A stretch of DNA of 64,000 nt from Sphingomicrobium arenosum (GCF_026157085.1 NZ_JANPVN010000001.1:1054001-1118000), one strand, 5' to 3'. Shown: positions 44,349 through 54,758, numbered from the stretch's first letter. Program-made: numbers and translations. Notes: generated by a model from the sequence alone, not told the origin.

Positions 44349-45848
44349 ATGATTAGGAAAACATTCGGCCGTCGGCAGTTAACGCCAGATCACCGCGATG
44401 CGCCCGAACAGGCCGCCGCGCGCCTCGCCCGCCTAGCCGGACAGGCGCAGGAAATGGCCGCCGAAGAGAAATTCGCCAAGCCCCCCAAGCTGCTCCCCGC
44501 CGCCCCGCGCCCGGCGCCGCGGCCGGTCGACGAGGAAACGCCCGCCCCGAGCGAACCCAATGAAGTCCACGACCTTCAGGACCGCCTCGAAAGCGGGCTC
44601 GCCCCCGCCGCCAGCGACGATGCACCGCTCGAGTTGACCGACGTGGCGCGCGAACCCGAGCCCGCGCTCTCCGCCCCGCCGCGCCCTCGCCGCGCCCACC
44701 CCGCCTTGCGCAAGGTGCGCGAACAGGCGGTGATGTTCCGCCAGCATATCCCGCCGCAACGCGACCACGCCAGCCACTGGGGCGGCGTTCCCAGGGTGCC
44801 CGAGGGCTTCCAATGGCCCAGCTTCACCACATCGGACGGCGACACCCGCGCCCTCTCCTTCATCGCCTCGCTCGACTGCGCCGCGCTTCCTGCCGCCGCC
44901 AGCTTCCAGCTCCTCCCAGAGACCGGCCGCCTGCTCTTCTTCCAGGACCTGCACTGGGGCGCCTATTGGCAATGGAAGGTCGTCCACGTCGCCGCCGACC
45001 AGCCGCTTTCCCCCGCCGAGCCGCCCGAGACGCTGCCCCACCTTTACGAAAGCCCCGCCGCCTGGGGCTGGCCGTCCAATGCAGAGGAATGGCCCCGCTT
45101 GCTGCCGCACTGGAGCTTCGACCCGGTCGTCCTCCACGCCAATCCGGAGCGCGACGGCACGCAGGACCAGCACTACTGGCCCGGCGCGATCGACCGCGAC
45201 ACCGCCGCCGCCGAAGTCGCGCGACTGGAATCCGAACTCGGCCATTGCGCGCCCTACAGCGTGTCGCTCGATGCGCAGGGCAAGCCCGACCGCCCCTATG
45301 AAGCCTTTCCCGCCTCGTGGCGTTCGATCCGCATCGCCTGCGGCCATCTCCTTCGCTTGCTGGACCGACCCGAACGTCCCGGCAACCAGAAGGACGCCAA
45401 GGCCTTGGAAGCCGACCTGCGCACCTGGCGCGGCAAGATCGACCGTGCCGCCAGCGCGAACCGCGACCTTAGCCGCACCGCCGCCAACGATTTCTGGAAG
45501 CTCCTGCGCCGCCATCACAAATTCTCCGTGCCCTGCCTCAAGGCGATTACCGTGGACGCCATCGAAGCCGCGCTCGGCGCGGGCGAGAGCGTCGGCGCGG
45601 ATGCGCTTGCCATGGTCCGCAACCGCCATCGCTTCTCGGCCGGCGATGCGCGCGCCTTTTCCGCCCCCACCTTCGTCCAAATGGAGGCCGAGGAGCGCGT
45701 CGGCGAATGGCTGCTGCTCCTCGAACTGGGGGCCAACATCCCCATCGGCCACCATTTCAATGAAGGCGTCTACCAATATTGGATCCGGCCCGAGGACCTT
45801 GCAGCGGGCAATTTCGACGCCGTCGAATTGACCGCCGAGGCTTACTAA
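44349..45848 (+). CDS. DUF1963-type (YwqG-like) protein with a proline-rich N-terminus
   Basis: The 499-residue protein has a low-complexity, charged and proline-rich N-terminal third (about residues 1-130). The DUF1963 features follow: GGVPRVPEGFQWPSF, LSFIASLDCAALPA and GRLLFFQDLHWGAYWQWK. A C-terminal GEWLLLLELGANIPIGHHF part resembles the repeat end of the domain. No signal peptide is seen. The ATG at 44349 follows AAGGGGTGGAA; an in-frame GTG at 44343 is the alternative. Function of DUF1963 is unknown. Confidence 0.75.
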   Translation: MIRKTFGRRQLTPDHRDAPEQAAARLARLAGQAQEMAAEEKFAKPPKLLPAAPRPAPRPVDEETPAPSEPNEVHDLQDRLESGLAPAASDDAPLELTDVAREPEPALSAPPRPRRAHPALRKVREQAVMFRQHIPPQRDHASHWGGVPRVPEGFQWPSFTTSDGDTRALSFIASLDCAALPAAASFQLLPETGRLLFFQDLHWGAYWQWKVVHVAADQPLSPAEPPETLPHLYESPAAWGWPSNAEEWPRLLPHWSFDPVVLHANPERDGTQDQHYWPGAIDRDTAAAEVARLESELGHCAPYSVSLDAQGKPDRPYEAFPASWRSIRIACGHLLRLLDRPERPGNQKDAKALEADLRTWRGKIDRAASANRDLSRTAANDFWKLLRRHHKFSVPCLKAITVDAIEAALGAGESVGADALAMVRNRHRFSAGDARAFSAPTFVQMEAEERVGEWLLLLELGANIPIGHHFNEGVYQYWIRPEDLAAGNFDAVELTAEAY

Positions 45849-45901
45849 TCGCCTGATCCATCTGGATTTCGCCGCAATTTGTCCGTAAGGGCGCGCGCAT
45901 C

Positions 45902-47257
45902 ATGGCAACGAAAATCCCCGACGCCCCCAAGGTGGGCATGGTCTCGCTCGGCTGTCCCAAGGCCCTTGTCGATTCCGAACGCATTCTCACCAAGCTGCGC
46001 GCCGACGGCTATGCCATGAGCCCCGATTACGAGGGCGCCGACGTCGTCCTCGTCAACACCTGCGGCTTCCTCGACAGCGCGAAAGAGGAATCCTTGGAAG
46101 CCATCGGCGAAGCGATCGCCGAAAACGGCCGCGTCATCGTCACCGGCTGCCTCGGCAACGAGGCCGAGCTGATCATGAAGACGCACCCCAAGGTGCTCGC
46201 CGTGACCGGCCCCCAGCAGTACGAGCAGGTCGTCGGCGCGGTCCACGAGGCCGTGCCCCCGCACCTCTCGCCCTATGTGGACCTCGTCCCCCAGCTGCCC
46301 GACACCAAGCTCACCCCGCGCCACTACAGCTATGTGAAGATTTCCGAAGGCTGCAACCACCGCTGCAGCTTCTGCATCATCCCGAGCATCCGCGGCGACC
46401 TCGCGTCGCGCCGCCCCGATGCCGTCCTGCGCGAGGCCGAAAAGCTCGTCGCCGCTGGCACGAAAGAGCTGCTGATCATCAGCCAGGACACGTCGGCCTA
46501 CGGCATCGACCTCAAGAACCAGACGTGGAACTGGAAGGGCGAGGAGATCAATGCCCGCATGCTCGATCTCGCGACGCATCTCGGCAATTTGCGCACCCCC
46601 GAGGGCGAGACCCCGTGGATCCGCCTCCATTATGTCTACCCCTACCCCCATGTCGATGCGGTCATCCCGCTGATGGCAGAGGGCAAGCTCACCCCCTATC
46701 TCGACATCCCCTTCCAGCACGCCAGCCCCGCCGTCCTGAAGCGTATGCGCCGCCCCGCCAATGAGGCCAAGGTGCTCGAACGGCTGAAGGCATGGCGCCA
46801 GGTCTGCCCCGACATCGCGATCCGCAGCAGCTTCGTCCTCGGCTTCCCCGGCGAGACCGAAGAGGATTTCCGGTACCTCATGGACTGGCTCGAAGAGGCG
46901 CAGTTGGACCGCGTCGGCGCGTTCCGCTTCGAACCCGTCGAAGGCGCTGCCGCCAACGACCTCGACGGCGCCGTCCCCGAGGAAGTCAAGGAAGAACGCT
47001 TCGCCCGCCTCATGGAGCACACCGCGAAAATCTCTGCCGCGAAACTCAAGGCCAAGGTCGGCACCACCCAGGACGTCATCATCGACCTCGTCGATGAGGA
47101 AACTGGCGGCGCGACGGGCCGCAGCAAGGCCGACGCCCCCGAGATCGACGGCGAAGTCCACCTGCGCGACGCCGCCCACCTCAAGCCCGGCGACTTCGCC
47201 CGCGTGACCATCGAGGATGCCGACGAACACGACCTGTTCGGGGTGCCGGTCGCCTAG
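45902..47257 (+). CDS. rimO: Ribosomal protein S12 methylthiotransferase
   Basis: The 451-residue radical SAM enzyme methylthiolates Asp88 of uS12. N-terminal MTTase cysteines occur in [21 protein letters not shown] and VTGCLG. The radical SAM motif is [17 protein letters not shown] (CX3CX2C). A C-terminal TRAM region ends in [16 protein letters not shown]. Its stop overlaps the convergent serine-hydrolase gene by 4 nt. Confidence 0.97.
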   Translation: MATKIPDAPKVGMVSLGCPKALVDSERILTKLRADGYAMSPDYEGADVVLVNTCGFLDSAKEESLEAIGEAIAENGRVIVTGCLGNEAELIMKTHPKVLAVTGPQQYEQVVGAVHEAVPPHLSPYVDLVPQLPDTKLTPRHYSYVKISEGCNHRCSFCIIPSIRGDLASRRPDAVLREAEKLVAAGTKELLIISQDTSAYGIDLKNQTWNWKGEEINARMLDLATHLGNLRTPEGETPWIRLHYVYPYPHVDAVIPLMAEGKLTPYLDIPFQHASPAVLKRMRRPANEAKVLERLKAWRQVCPDIAIRSSFVLGFPGETEEDFRYLMDWLEEAQLDRVGAFRFEPVEGAAANDLDGAVPEEVKEERFARLMEHTAKISAAKLKAKVGTTQDVIIDLVDEETGGATGRSKADAPEIDGEVHLRDAAHLKPGDFARVTIEDADEHDLFGVPVA

Positions 47258-48483
47258 TCGACGAGATAGGGCAGCATCGCCTCCAGCACCGCATCGGCGA
47301 CATGATCCATGAACCAGCGGTTGAAGGCGAACACTATCCCGTCACCCGTCCCCGGACGGAAGCCGGCAAAGCTCCCCACCCCGGGATCGGCACCATTGTG
47401 ACAGACGAGCGCCCCGCCCGGCAGCGACCGCTCGCTATCGCCATAAAAGCGCTCGCGCCGCTCCCAACCGACCAGCGGCTCGCCGAGGATGAAGCCCATG
47501 CTCTCTGGCCCGAGCAATCGCGCCCCTGTCTCCGCTGACCAGCCGCCATTGGCCCATGCCCCGATGAAGCGCGCAAATTCACGCGCATTGCTGCGCAGCC
47601 CGCCATCGGGGAAGGTCGGCAGGCTATACTGACAGAAAGGTCGCGCCGCCCCCACCTCGATCGGTCGCTGCTCGAGATCATAACGGCTGAGCTTGGCAAA
47701 GCGCCCCGCGAAATGCCGTTCCCCGAACCATTCGGGCGTCACCGTATAGGGCACCGCCATCGCATCCGCCGCCGCCCCGTCGAGAGAAAAGCGGCTACGC
47801 TCCATGCCTAGCGGCTCGAAGATATTGGCTCGGCAATATTCCTCGAACTCGAGCCCCGACGCACGCTCGACCATGTGCCCGACCAGCGCGGTGCCGACAT
47901 TGCTATATTCGCGCTTGTCCGCGCTTCCCGGCGCCCAATCCGCATAGGCCCCGCCCGCCTCGAAATAGCCCGCGAGCCAATCGCCAAGTCCCACCGCCAC
48001 CTGACCGCAGGCATAGCTGTCCTCGTACCGCTCATCGTCGCGAACGGACGATCGATGCGAAAGCAACTGCCGCAGCGTGATCGGCGTGTCGGGGAAGGCA
48101 GGGTTCGCGACGCTGAAAGGCAGTAGCTCGTCCACATCGGCATCGAGCGACAATCGCCCCCGCTCTACCAACTGCATCGCCGCGGTCAGCGTCACCATCT
48201 TGGTCGTGGAGCCGAAATTCTGGATCGTGTCGCGCTTGATCTCACGTCGCGTCTCGACATCGGCATATCCGATCGCAGCGGCAAATACCGTTCGTCCATC
48301 CCGCACGATCGCCGCATTCAGCGACGGGATCGGCACCTCGCGCACAAGCCGCTCGAGTTCGGCGAACAGCGGCCCGTAATCGCGCACAGCGCCGTCCCGA
48401 ACCCCTACCGCCGAAGTCGCGCAACCTCCCAGCCCGATAAGCGAACCGCCACCGATCAACTTCAATGCGTCCCGTCGTTTCAT
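47254..48483 (-). CDS. Serine hydrolase of the beta-lactamase family, lipoprotein
   Basis: The 409-residue product begins [20 protein letters not shown] with Cys21 as lipobox Cys, and an RR pair typical of Tat lipoproteins. Family motifs are SxxK (STTK in NFGSTTKMV), YxN (YSN in [12 protein letters not shown]) and HxG (HNG in [12 protein letters not shown]). It is probably a periplasmic esterase or peptidase. It is convergent with rimO and divergent from a second M24-type gene. Confidence 0.87.
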   Translation of the reverse strand: MKRRDALKLIGGGSLIGLGGCATSAVGVRDGAVRDYGPLFAELERLVREVPIPSLNAAIVRDGRTVFAAAIGYADVETRREIKRDTIQNFGSTTKMVTLTAAMQLVERGRLSLDADVDELLPFSVANPAFPDTPITLRQLLSHRSSVRDDERYEDSYACGQVAVGLGDWLAGYFEAGGAYADWAPGSADKREYSNVGTALVGHMVERASGLEFEEYCRANIFEPLGMERSRFSLDGAAADAMAVPYTVTPEWFGERHFAGRFAKLSRYDLEQRPIEVGAARPFCQYSLPTFPDGGLRSNAREFARFIGAWANGGWSAETGARLLGPESMGFILGEPLVGWERRERFYGDSERSLPGGALVCHNGADPGVGSFAGFRPGTGDGIVFAFNRWFMDHVADAVLEAMLPYLVD

Positions 48484-48636
48484 CGCCGCCCCCTCGCCAA
48501 TCGTTTCAGCTCCGAAATCTCGCGCCCTCTCCTAGCATCCGCTCGGTCCGACACAAGCGCACGCCCCGCCCCCCGTCGATCCGCTCGCCGCTCGATCGAA
48601 CTTGATCCTCGTCCCCACATCCTGTCTCGTGGCGAA

Positions 48637-49965
48637 ATGATCAGCACCCTTGCGCTCGCCCTCGCCGCCGCCCAGCCCGTCCTCCCCCTCACCGACGTCG
48701 AGGATCCCGCCCCTGCGCTCCCCGCCATCCTCCCGATGAAGGAGCGCGCCGAGGTCGTCGATCGCGTCTTGCGCGAACGTTTCGAGACCGTCCTGCCACA
48801 GGTCATGCGCGCCGAGGGGATCGACCTGTGGGTGCTCATGGCGCGCGAATATTTCGAGGATCCCGTCACCGCCTCGATGCTGAGCGGCGAGGACTTTTCC
48901 GCCCGCCGCCGCACCATTCTCGTCTTCCACGACCCCGGCGAGGGCCAGCCGATCGAGCGCCTCAGCGTCTCGCGCTACGGCATCGCCGACCTGTTCGAGG
49001 TCGTCTGGGACCCCGCGCGCCAGCCCGACCAATGGGCCGCGCTCGCCGACCTGATCGCCGATCGCGACCCGCAAAAGATCGCCATCAACACCTCCGACCT
49101 CTCGGCCTTCGGTGACGGCATGACCCACAGCCAGTACGAACTGATGATGGCCGCCCTCCCCGATCATCTGGAGGACCGCATCGTCTCGGGCGAGGACCTC
49201 TCGATCCGCTGGCTCGAGACCCGCACCCCGACCGAGCTCGCCCTCTACCCTGGCATTGTCCGCATCGCCCACGCGATCATCGCCGAGGCATTCAGCCGCA
49301 AGGTCATCACCCCCGGCGTCACCACCACCGGCCAGGTCCGCTGGTGGATGCGCGAGCGCCTCGCCCGCCTAGGCCTCCAGCCCTGGTTCCACCCCAGCCT
49401 CGGCATCCAGCGCGCTGGGCTAGACGGCGTCCAATATAACGACATGGTCATCATGCCCGGCGACCTCCTGTGGACCGACTTCGGCCTCACCTATCTGCGC
49501 CTCAACACCGACACCCAGCATCTCGCCTATGTCCTGAAACCCGGCGAGACCGAGGTGCCCGCAGGCCTCCGCCAAGGCCACGAGAACACCAAGGCCGTCG
49601 CCGATATCCTCCGCCAGAGCTTCCGCGCCGACGAGCCCGGCAACACCATTCTCGCCCGCGCCCGCGCCGAGGCCATCGCGCAGGGCTACGACCCGTCGAT
49701 CTATTCGCACCCCATCGGCCTCCACGGCCATGGCGCCGGCCCCGCCATCGGCTTCTGGGACAATCAGGACGCCGACCCGCGCGGCGCCGGCGCGGTCCAC
49801 GCCAACACCGCCTGGTCGATCGAACTTACCACTTATTCCGCGGTGCCCGAATGGGGCGGCCAGCGCGTTGATTTCCGCTCAGAGGAAGACGCCTGGTTCG
49901 ACGGCAAGACCGTCCGCTACCTCGATGGCCGCCAGGACGAGATCACCCTCATCCCCAGCGACTAG
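48637..49965 (+). CDS. M24-family (Xaa-Pro peptidase/creatinase-like) protein
   Basis: The 442-residue product has a short hydrophobic N-terminus (MISTLALALAAAQP) and an M24-like layout. Metal-site candidates are in LWTDFGLTYLRLNTDTQHLA (Asp pair) and YSHPIGLHGHGAGPAIGFW (His region), with Glu in AWSIELTTYSAV. The final Glu is less obvious than in the other M24 gene. It is followed by a bidirectional terminator. Substrate unknown. Confidence 0.85.
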   Translation: MISTLALALAAAQPVLPLTDVEDPAPALPAILPMKERAEVVDRVLRERFETVLPQVMRAEGIDLWVLMAREYFEDPVTASMLSGEDFSARRRTILVFHDPGEGQPIERLSVSRYGIADLFEVVWDPARQPDQWAALADLIADRDPQKIAINTSDLSAFGDGMTHSQYELMMAALPDHLEDRIVSGEDLSIRWLETRTPTELALYPGIVRIAHAIIAEAFSRKVITPGVTTTGQVRWWMRERLARLGLQPWFHPSLGIQRAGLDGVQYNDMVIMPGDLLWTDFGLTYLRLNTDTQHLAYVLKPGETEVPAGLRQGHENTKAVADILRQSFRADEPGNTILARARAEAIAQGYDPSIYSHPIGLHGHGAGPAIGFWDNQDADPRGAGAVHANTAWSIELTTYSAVPEWGGQRVDFRSEEDAWFDGKTVRYLDGRQDEITLIPSD

Positions 49966-49970
49966 ACGCA

Positions 49971-50024
49971 AAGAGGGCCCCGGCAACACCCGATCACAGC
50001 CGAGTGCCGCCGGGGCCCCTCTTT
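49971..50024. terminator. Bidirectional terminator between the M24 and OmpA-like genes
   Basis: AAGAGGGCCCCGGC (49971-49984) pairs with GCCGGGGCCCCTCTTT (50009-50024), a long GC stem with one extra base, closing with AAG/CTTT ends. It separates two converging genes. Confidence 0.8.
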
Positions 50025-50035
50025 CCTCAGTCCGC

Positions 50036-50938
50036 TTAGAAGCCCGACTGGCCGATGCCGTCGACCGCCTTGCTGACGAGGATGTTGACCGACACGCGGC
50101 GGTTGAGCGCCTTGCCTTCCTCGGTGTCGTTATCCGCCGCCGGATCGGCCTCGGCCATGCCCGTCGGGGTCAGCATGCGATAAGGCGCCCAGCCGCACTT
50201 CTGCTGCAGCGTGTTGACGACCTTGCCTGCGCGGCGCTCGCTCAGCACCTGGTTATAGTCCTCGTCACCGACCGAATCGGTATAGCCGACGACCAGCAGC
50301 AGCGCATTGTCCATCGCCTCGGCGTCCGCCGCCGTCTCGCACAACAGGTCGACATCGTCCGACGAGATCGCCCACTTGCCAGTGTCGAAATAGACGTTGG
50401 TCACGTCCTTCACATTATACTGGTCGATATCGCCAAAGCGCCCGCGCAGCGCCTCGGTCGCCGCCGCATTCTCGGCGATGGCGACGTCATGCTCGCCAAA
50501 GCGCTGGTCGGTGCCATTGTGGATCATCGAGGCGGTCTTGAGGTCCTTGGCCTTGAGGCTGACCTTGGTCGCGACGAGCCCGCCGCCCCACTGCGCCGTC
50601 TTCACCGTGACCGGCAGCCCATTGTAGAGCGATCCCGCATCGAGCGTGTCGCGACCCATGCCGAGCATGCCGCCGCGCGCGCGGATCTTGGTCGCCGGCA
50701 CGACGAGGAACGAGCTCTTGCCGCCGTCCTCGAGCGCGATCTGCACCTGACCGCCGCGACGCGCCGCGATGAAGCCTTCGAGCTTGGGACCATCGGGCAG
50801 CCCGTCGAGGCTCGTGGGCATCTGCCCGGTGATGGTGATCTGGTCCATGGTGCCATCCTGCTGCGCGGCAGTGGCGCTCGCAGGAATGGCAATGGCAGCC
50901 ATCAGGATGGATACGGCAAGACGATTGAAATTCTTCAC
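50036..50938 (-). CDS. OmpA-family outer-membrane/peptidoglycan-binding protein
   Basis: The 300-residue product has a signal peptide (MKNFNRLAVSILMAAIAIPA..., cut near ATA-AQ). The N-terminal domain (about 30-180) is of unknown type, with ITITGQMP near its start. The C-terminal OmpA domain contains VYFDTGKWAIS and VVGYTDSVGDEDYN, then SERRAGKVVNTL, the peptidoglycan-binding NxxLSxxRA-like block (NQVLSERRA). It likely tethers the outer membrane to the cell wall. Confidence 0.88.
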   Translation of the reverse strand: MKNFNRLAVSILMAAIAIPASATAAQQDGTMDQITITGQMPTSLDGLPDGPKLEGFIAARRGGQVQIALEDGGKSSFLVVPATKIRARGGMLGMGRDTLDAGSLYNGLPVTVKTAQWGGGLVATKVSLKAKDLKTASMIHNGTDQRFGEHDVAIAENAAATEALRGRFGDIDQYNVKDVTNVYFDTGKWAISSDDVDLLCETAADAEAMDNALLLVVGYTDSVGDEDYNQVLSERRAGKVVNTLQQKCGWAPYRMLTPTGMAEADPAADNDTEEGKALNRRVSVNILVSKAVDGIGQSGF

Positions 50939-51211
50939 AAATTCGCTCCCTAGAAAAGACCTTCCCGCCGCGAGCGCGACAGGTTTACGCCCCGTTTGGA
51001 GCCCCGACTGTTCGCCGAAACCTTGCTGCCAGATGAACGAAAATGGGGTCTGTTTAGGACTTGTTAATTATACGGGTGCGGCGGTTCAGGCGCGCGGTGA
51101 GCCGTTTGTCACCACCGACGAGCCGATCCGTGCGAGCGAGAAGAGAATCGAACAAGCCATTGCCCAGGCGGCAGATTTCGCTGCCTAGACGATCTTCCCG
51201 ATCGGGGGACC

Positions 51212-51910
51212 CTACTCGATCGAGAACGTCACCCTCACCTTCGCCTTGGTCTCGACCTCGCTCGGCACCATCGGCACCTCGAACATCTCGACGTCTGCCC
51301 GCAGCCGCGACCCGGTCACGACGATGATGTCGCCCGGCGTGTCACTGTCGACCCTGAGCACCGGGCCCAGCTCGAACCGCCCCGCCTTGGCAATCGCCAT
51401 CGCTTCGCGTCGCGCGTCGAGGAAGGCCGCCTCCAGCGCCTGTTGCTGGGCAGGACCGGGGTCGGCCAGTCCGAAGTCGTCGATCGAGGCGCTGTTCGCC
51501 CCAGCGAGACTTGCCTGCGCCACCAACGTTCCCGCATCGCGAACCGCCAAGGTGCGCACGTGAAAATCCTGCTGCGCCACATAGCCTTCGATTTGGCACG
51601 CCCCGCCGAGCGGCAGGCGTCGCTGGCCATAGCCGTCTTTATAACAGTCCTCGCTGTGGATTGTCGTCACTTCCAAATCATCGCTCCGCGGAGCTGCCGT
51701 CGGATCGACTTTGCGAACGGAAGTCTCGACAGCCTGGACCATCGTCACCAAGGCGGCCAGCGCTTCTTCGCGGGTCTTGCCCTCGCCAACCACGCTATAA
51801 TCCACGTCGGCATAGGTCGGTGGGCTCGATACGCGCCCTTCGCCCGTAACCACCAAGCCCGATTGCTGCGCGACCGCCATCGCCGCACTCAACGCAAAAA
51901 CACCGATCAT
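51212..51910 (-). CDS. SIMPL-domain (DUF541) exported protein
   Basis: The 232-residue product has a signal peptide (MIGVFALSAAMAVAQQ). The SIMPL core includes LVVTGEGRVSSPPTYADVDY, VEGKTREEAL-like helices, EGYVAQQDFHV and a C-terminal VETKAKVRVTFSIE. An internal DIIVVTGSRL block also appears. DUF541 proteins are periplasmic with unclear roles. GGGGGAAGAT precedes the ATG. The 273-nt gap to the OmpA gene (50939-51211) shows no supported feature. Confidence 0.85.
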   Translation of the reverse strand: MIGVFALSAAMAVAQQSGLVVTGEGRVSSPPTYADVDYSVVGEGKTREEALAALVTMVQAVETSVRKVDPTAAPRSDDLEVTTIHSEDCYKDGYGQRRLPLGGACQIEGYVAQQDFHVRTLAVRDAGTLVAQASLAGANSASIDDFGLADPGPAQQQALEAAFLDARREAMAIAKAGRFELGPVLRVDSDTPGDIIVVTGSRLRADVEMFEVPMVPSEVETKAKVRVTFSIE

Positions 51911-52017
51911 ATCTTCCCCCCTCACGTCCTTCGTGGAACCGAGCCTAGGCAAGCCGCGCGCCGATGCAAGCGCCTTGGGCCTGTCCTACACGCCCCTTCT
52001 CTGATCCAATGCGCGCC

Positions 52018-52548
52018 ATGACCGAGCCGCACCCCGACCTCACCCCGCTACCCGCCGAAATCAGACACGATGGCTGGACCACCGTGACGCAGATCGTCTT
52101 TCTCGAAACTCTTGCTTCGACAGGCATCGTCACCCACGCCTGCGGCATCGCGCAAATGAGTTCGAGCAGCGCCTATCTGTTTCGTCGCAAGAATTCCGCC
52201 TTCGCCGCCGCCTGGGAAGAGGCGCTGTGTCTCGCCCGCGAAAAACTCGCCGACGCGCTGCTCGAGCGCAGCCTCGAAGGACAAACCGAATATTATTATC
52301 GTGACGGCGAACTGGTGGGGGAGAAAAAGGTCATCGACAGCCGCCTCGGGCTCGCGCTCTTGCGCCGTCTCGACAAGCAGGTCGAAGCCCGCGCTGCCGG
52401 TCTCGCACCGCATCCCGGTGCTGACTTCGACCGGGCCCTCGACGCCGTCATCCGCCAAGGCGAAGTTCCACAAGTGGACAAAGTGGACAAACCCCCGATT
52501 TCATCCAACAACAGCGCTTCGGACCGAACCCCCACCCCCAAGCATTGA
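52018..52548 (+). CDS. Hypothetical protein with an HTH-like N-terminal region
   Basis: The 176-residue product has an N-terminal part (GWTTVTQIVFLETLASTGIV, then SSSSAYLFRRKNSAFAAAWE) whose helix-turn-helix-like pattern is similar to TetR or small-terminase-type DNA-binding domains. A helical middle and a polar tail with a duplicated VDK follow. No family is named. It is divergent from the SIMPL gene and 7 nt upstream of the M17 gene. Confidence 0.65.
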   Translation: MTEPHPDLTPLPAEIRHDGWTTVTQIVFLETLASTGIVTHACGIAQMSSSSAYLFRRKNSAFAAAWEEALCLAREKLADALLERSLEGQTEYYYRDGELVGEKKVIDSRLGLALLRRLDKQVEARAAGLAPHPGADFDRALDAVIRQGEVPQVDKVDKPPISSNNSASDRTPTPKH

Positions 52549-52555
52549 GCCTTGC

Positions 52556-53944
52556 ATGACCGACCTATTGAAAGCCGACCAGGGCCAGGACGCCCACACC
52601 ATCCACCTCGTCGACGAGGACAGTTTCGAAGATTGGAAGAAGGCGCAACCACAGCGCATCCGCACCCTCCTCGAAGCCAATCGCTTCGAGGGCAAGCAGG
52701 GCTATCAATGGCTCACCTTGCCGGGAGCGGGCGATGACGACTGGTCGGTCGTGACCACCGTCGCCGATGTCGACGAGCTCTCCCCTTGGTGCCTTGCCAA
52801 GCTGGGCGAAGACCTGCCCGAGGGCATATATCGCCTCGCCGACGACAAGGACCCCGGCCCCGCCAAACTCGGCTGGATCCTCGCCCAGAACCAGTTCTGC
52901 CGCTACAAGTCCGACCATCAGGAGCGCGGAGACCGCACCCTCCTTACCCCCAGCCCCGCCGATGTGGACCGCACCGCGCTCGCCGCCGAGGCGACCTTGC
53001 TGGTGCGCGACATGATCGACACCCCCACCGCCGACATGGGACCGGGCGAGATCGAGGCCAAGGTGCGCGAAATTGCCGGCCGCTTCGGCGCCGAGGTCGA
53101 CACCATCAAGGGCGATGCCCTGGAACAGGGCTATCCGATGATCCACGCGGTCGGAAAAGCCGCGTCGCGCGCCAACGCCCCGCGCCTCATCGAACTCGCC
53201 TGGGGCAAGGCGGACGCTCCCCGCCTCGCCATTATCGGCAAGGGCGTCGCTTTCGATTCCGGCGGGCTCGACATCAAGGCGGCCAGCGGCATGCGCCTCA
53301 TGAAGAAGGATATGGGTGGCGCCGCCCATGCGCTCGCGCTCGCCTTCCTCGTCATGGCGCGCAACCTGCCCGTGCGCCTCCACCTCCTCATTCCCGCCGT
53401 CGAAAATGCGATCAGCGAGGACAGCTTCCGCCCCGGCGACATCATCAAGAGCCGCAAGGGGCTGACCGTCGAGATCGACAATACCGATGCCGAAGGTCGC
53501 CTCATCCTCGGCGATGCCCTCCACAAGGCGGGCGAGGATGGTGCCCCCGACCTCCTCGTCGACTTCGCCACCCTGACCGGCGCCGCGCGCGTCGCGCTCG
53601 GCCCCGACCTGCCGCCCATGTTCGCGACCGACGACTCGCTTGCCGACGGCATCGCGGCGGCGGGCGAGAAGGTAGGCGACGATGTCTGGCGGATGCCGTT
53701 ATGGGACGGCTACGACGAGATGCTCAGCTCTTCGATTGCCGACATGTCGAACAGCGCCCAGGGCAGCTTCGCCGGCTGTATCACCGCCGCGCTCTTCCTT
53801 CGCCGCTTCATCCCCGATTGCGACTGGGTCCATTTCGATACCTTCGGCTGGCGCCCGTCGGCCAAACCGGGGCGCCCCAAGGGCGGCGAGGCCTATGGCC
53901 TGCGCGCCACTTTCGCCTATCTCGAGGAGCGCTACGGACAATAG
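52556..53944 (+). CDS. M17 leucyl aminopeptidase-family protein
   Basis: The 462-residue two-metal aminopeptidase carries the metal/active-site blocks IGKGVAFDSGGLDIKAASGM and, after AVENAISEDSFRPGD, the NTDAEGRLILGDAL signature. An N-terminal domain of about 160 residues precedes it. Probably cytoplasmic; it releases N-terminal residues from peptides. A MarR gene follows 126 nt downstream. Confidence 0.94.
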   Translation: MTDLLKADQGQDAHTIHLVDEDSFEDWKKAQPQRIRTLLEANRFEGKQGYQWLTLPGAGDDDWSVVTTVADVDELSPWCLAKLGEDLPEGIYRLADDKDPGPAKLGWILAQNQFCRYKSDHQERGDRTLLTPSPADVDRTALAAEATLLVRDMIDTPTADMGPGEIEAKVREIAGRFGAEVDTIKGDALEQGYPMIHAVGKAASRANAPRLIELAWGKADAPRLAIIGKGVAFDSGGLDIKAASGMRLMKKDMGGAAHALALAFLVMARNLPVRLHLLIPAVENAISEDSFRPGDIIKSRKGLTVEIDNTDAEGRLILGDALHKAGEDGAPDLLVDFATLTGAARVALGPDLPPMFATDDSLADGIAAAGEKVGDDVWRMPLWDGYDEMLSSSIADMSNSAQGSFAGCITAALFLRRFIPDCDWVHFDTFGWRPSAKPGRPKGGEAYGLRATFAYLEERYGQ

Positions 53945-54070
53945 GCGGTAGCCGTTCCAGCCCAAGTGGTTGCAATCTGCGATAAAATTGATGAGGTGAC
54001 GAAACAAAGCGCATGGCCGGGCCGTTTTTCTCTCAGTACGCGACGTCAACAAAACGCAACCGAGGGATCT

Positions 54071-54454
54071 ATGGGCGACCTTTCACTGGCGACCTGGATG
54101 CGGACCCTCATTGGATACGTCCGCTCCGGCTCGCCCGACCTGACCAACCGACAGATGGCGCTCATGCTCGTCGTCTATCTCACACCCGGACCGCACACCG
54201 TGCGCGGCCTTGCACAAACATTGGGTGTTTCGAAACCCGTCATCACTCGCGCCTTGAATACCTTGGGTGGCCTCGGCTATCTGCGGCGCGAACGAGACCA
54301 GGACGACCGACGCAATATCTTCGTCGTTCGCACCGATGACGGGGCCGATTTCCTTGACGAATTCCGACAACTCTTCCGCGCCCAAGGGGGCAATGGCAGC
54401 GCCGAACGGCAACGCGGCTCGGTCCGCACGCCCGTCCTCGAAGCCACCCATTAG
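54071..54454 (+). CDS. MarR-family transcriptional regulator
   Basis: The 127-residue winged-helix regulator contains HTVRGLAQTLGVSKPVITRA (recognition helix region) and LGGLGYLRRERDQDDRRNIF, the MarR wing. The start at 54071 has GAGGGATCT upstream. It overlaps the SH3 gene by 62 nt. Its target is unknown, and the neighbouring M17/SH3 genes are possible candidates. Confidence 0.85.
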   Translation: MGDLSLATWMRTLIGYVRSGSPDLTNRQMALMLVVYLTPGPHTVRGLAQTLGVSKPVITRALNTLGGLGYLRRERDQDDRRNIFVVRTDDGADFLDEFRQLFRAQGGNGSAERQRGSVRTPVLEATH

Positions 54455-54758
54455 GGAGTTCGATCTCACGGGCACGTCGGCCGACCTGCCCGACCCGACC
54501 CGCCACGCCTATCGCAAGGATCTTGCCGATGTGGCGCTGGCGGGCCGCGTGATCGCTTCCCATTATGCCGCGCCCGTCGCCCGCGAACTGCGCCGCGACG
54601 CCCCGCTCCGCAGTGAACCCGATTGCGATGCCGAATTGGTCATCCAACTAGCCGCCGGCGACGCCTTCGATCTCCTCGACAATCGCGGCGGCTGGGTGTG
54701 GGGCTATGCCGGACCCGACCGCCGCGTCGGCTATGTCAAGGAAGAAGCGCTGGTCTGA
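54393..54758 (+). CDS. SH3-domain protein resembling a C40 peptidase N-terminus
   Basis: The 121-residue product ends in an SH3-like domain: LTGTSADLPDPTRHAYRKDL, ADVALAGRVIASHYAAPVAR, then the SH3 part LRSEPDCDAELVIQLAAGDA, FDLLDNRGGWVWGYAGPDRR and GYVKEEALV. In relatives this region precedes an NlpC/P60 (C40) catalytic domain next to a leucyl aminopeptidase gene; that domain is absent here. The start ATG at 54393 has AAGGGGGCA upstream but lies inside the MarR gene, so a later start is possible. It may be a remnant or a partner. Confidence 0.65.
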   Translation: MAAPNGNAARSARPSSKPPIREFDLTGTSADLPDPTRHAYRKDLADVALAGRVIASHYAAPVARELRRDAPLRSEPDCDAELVIQLAAGDAFDLLDNRGGWVWGYAGPDRRVGYVKEEALV

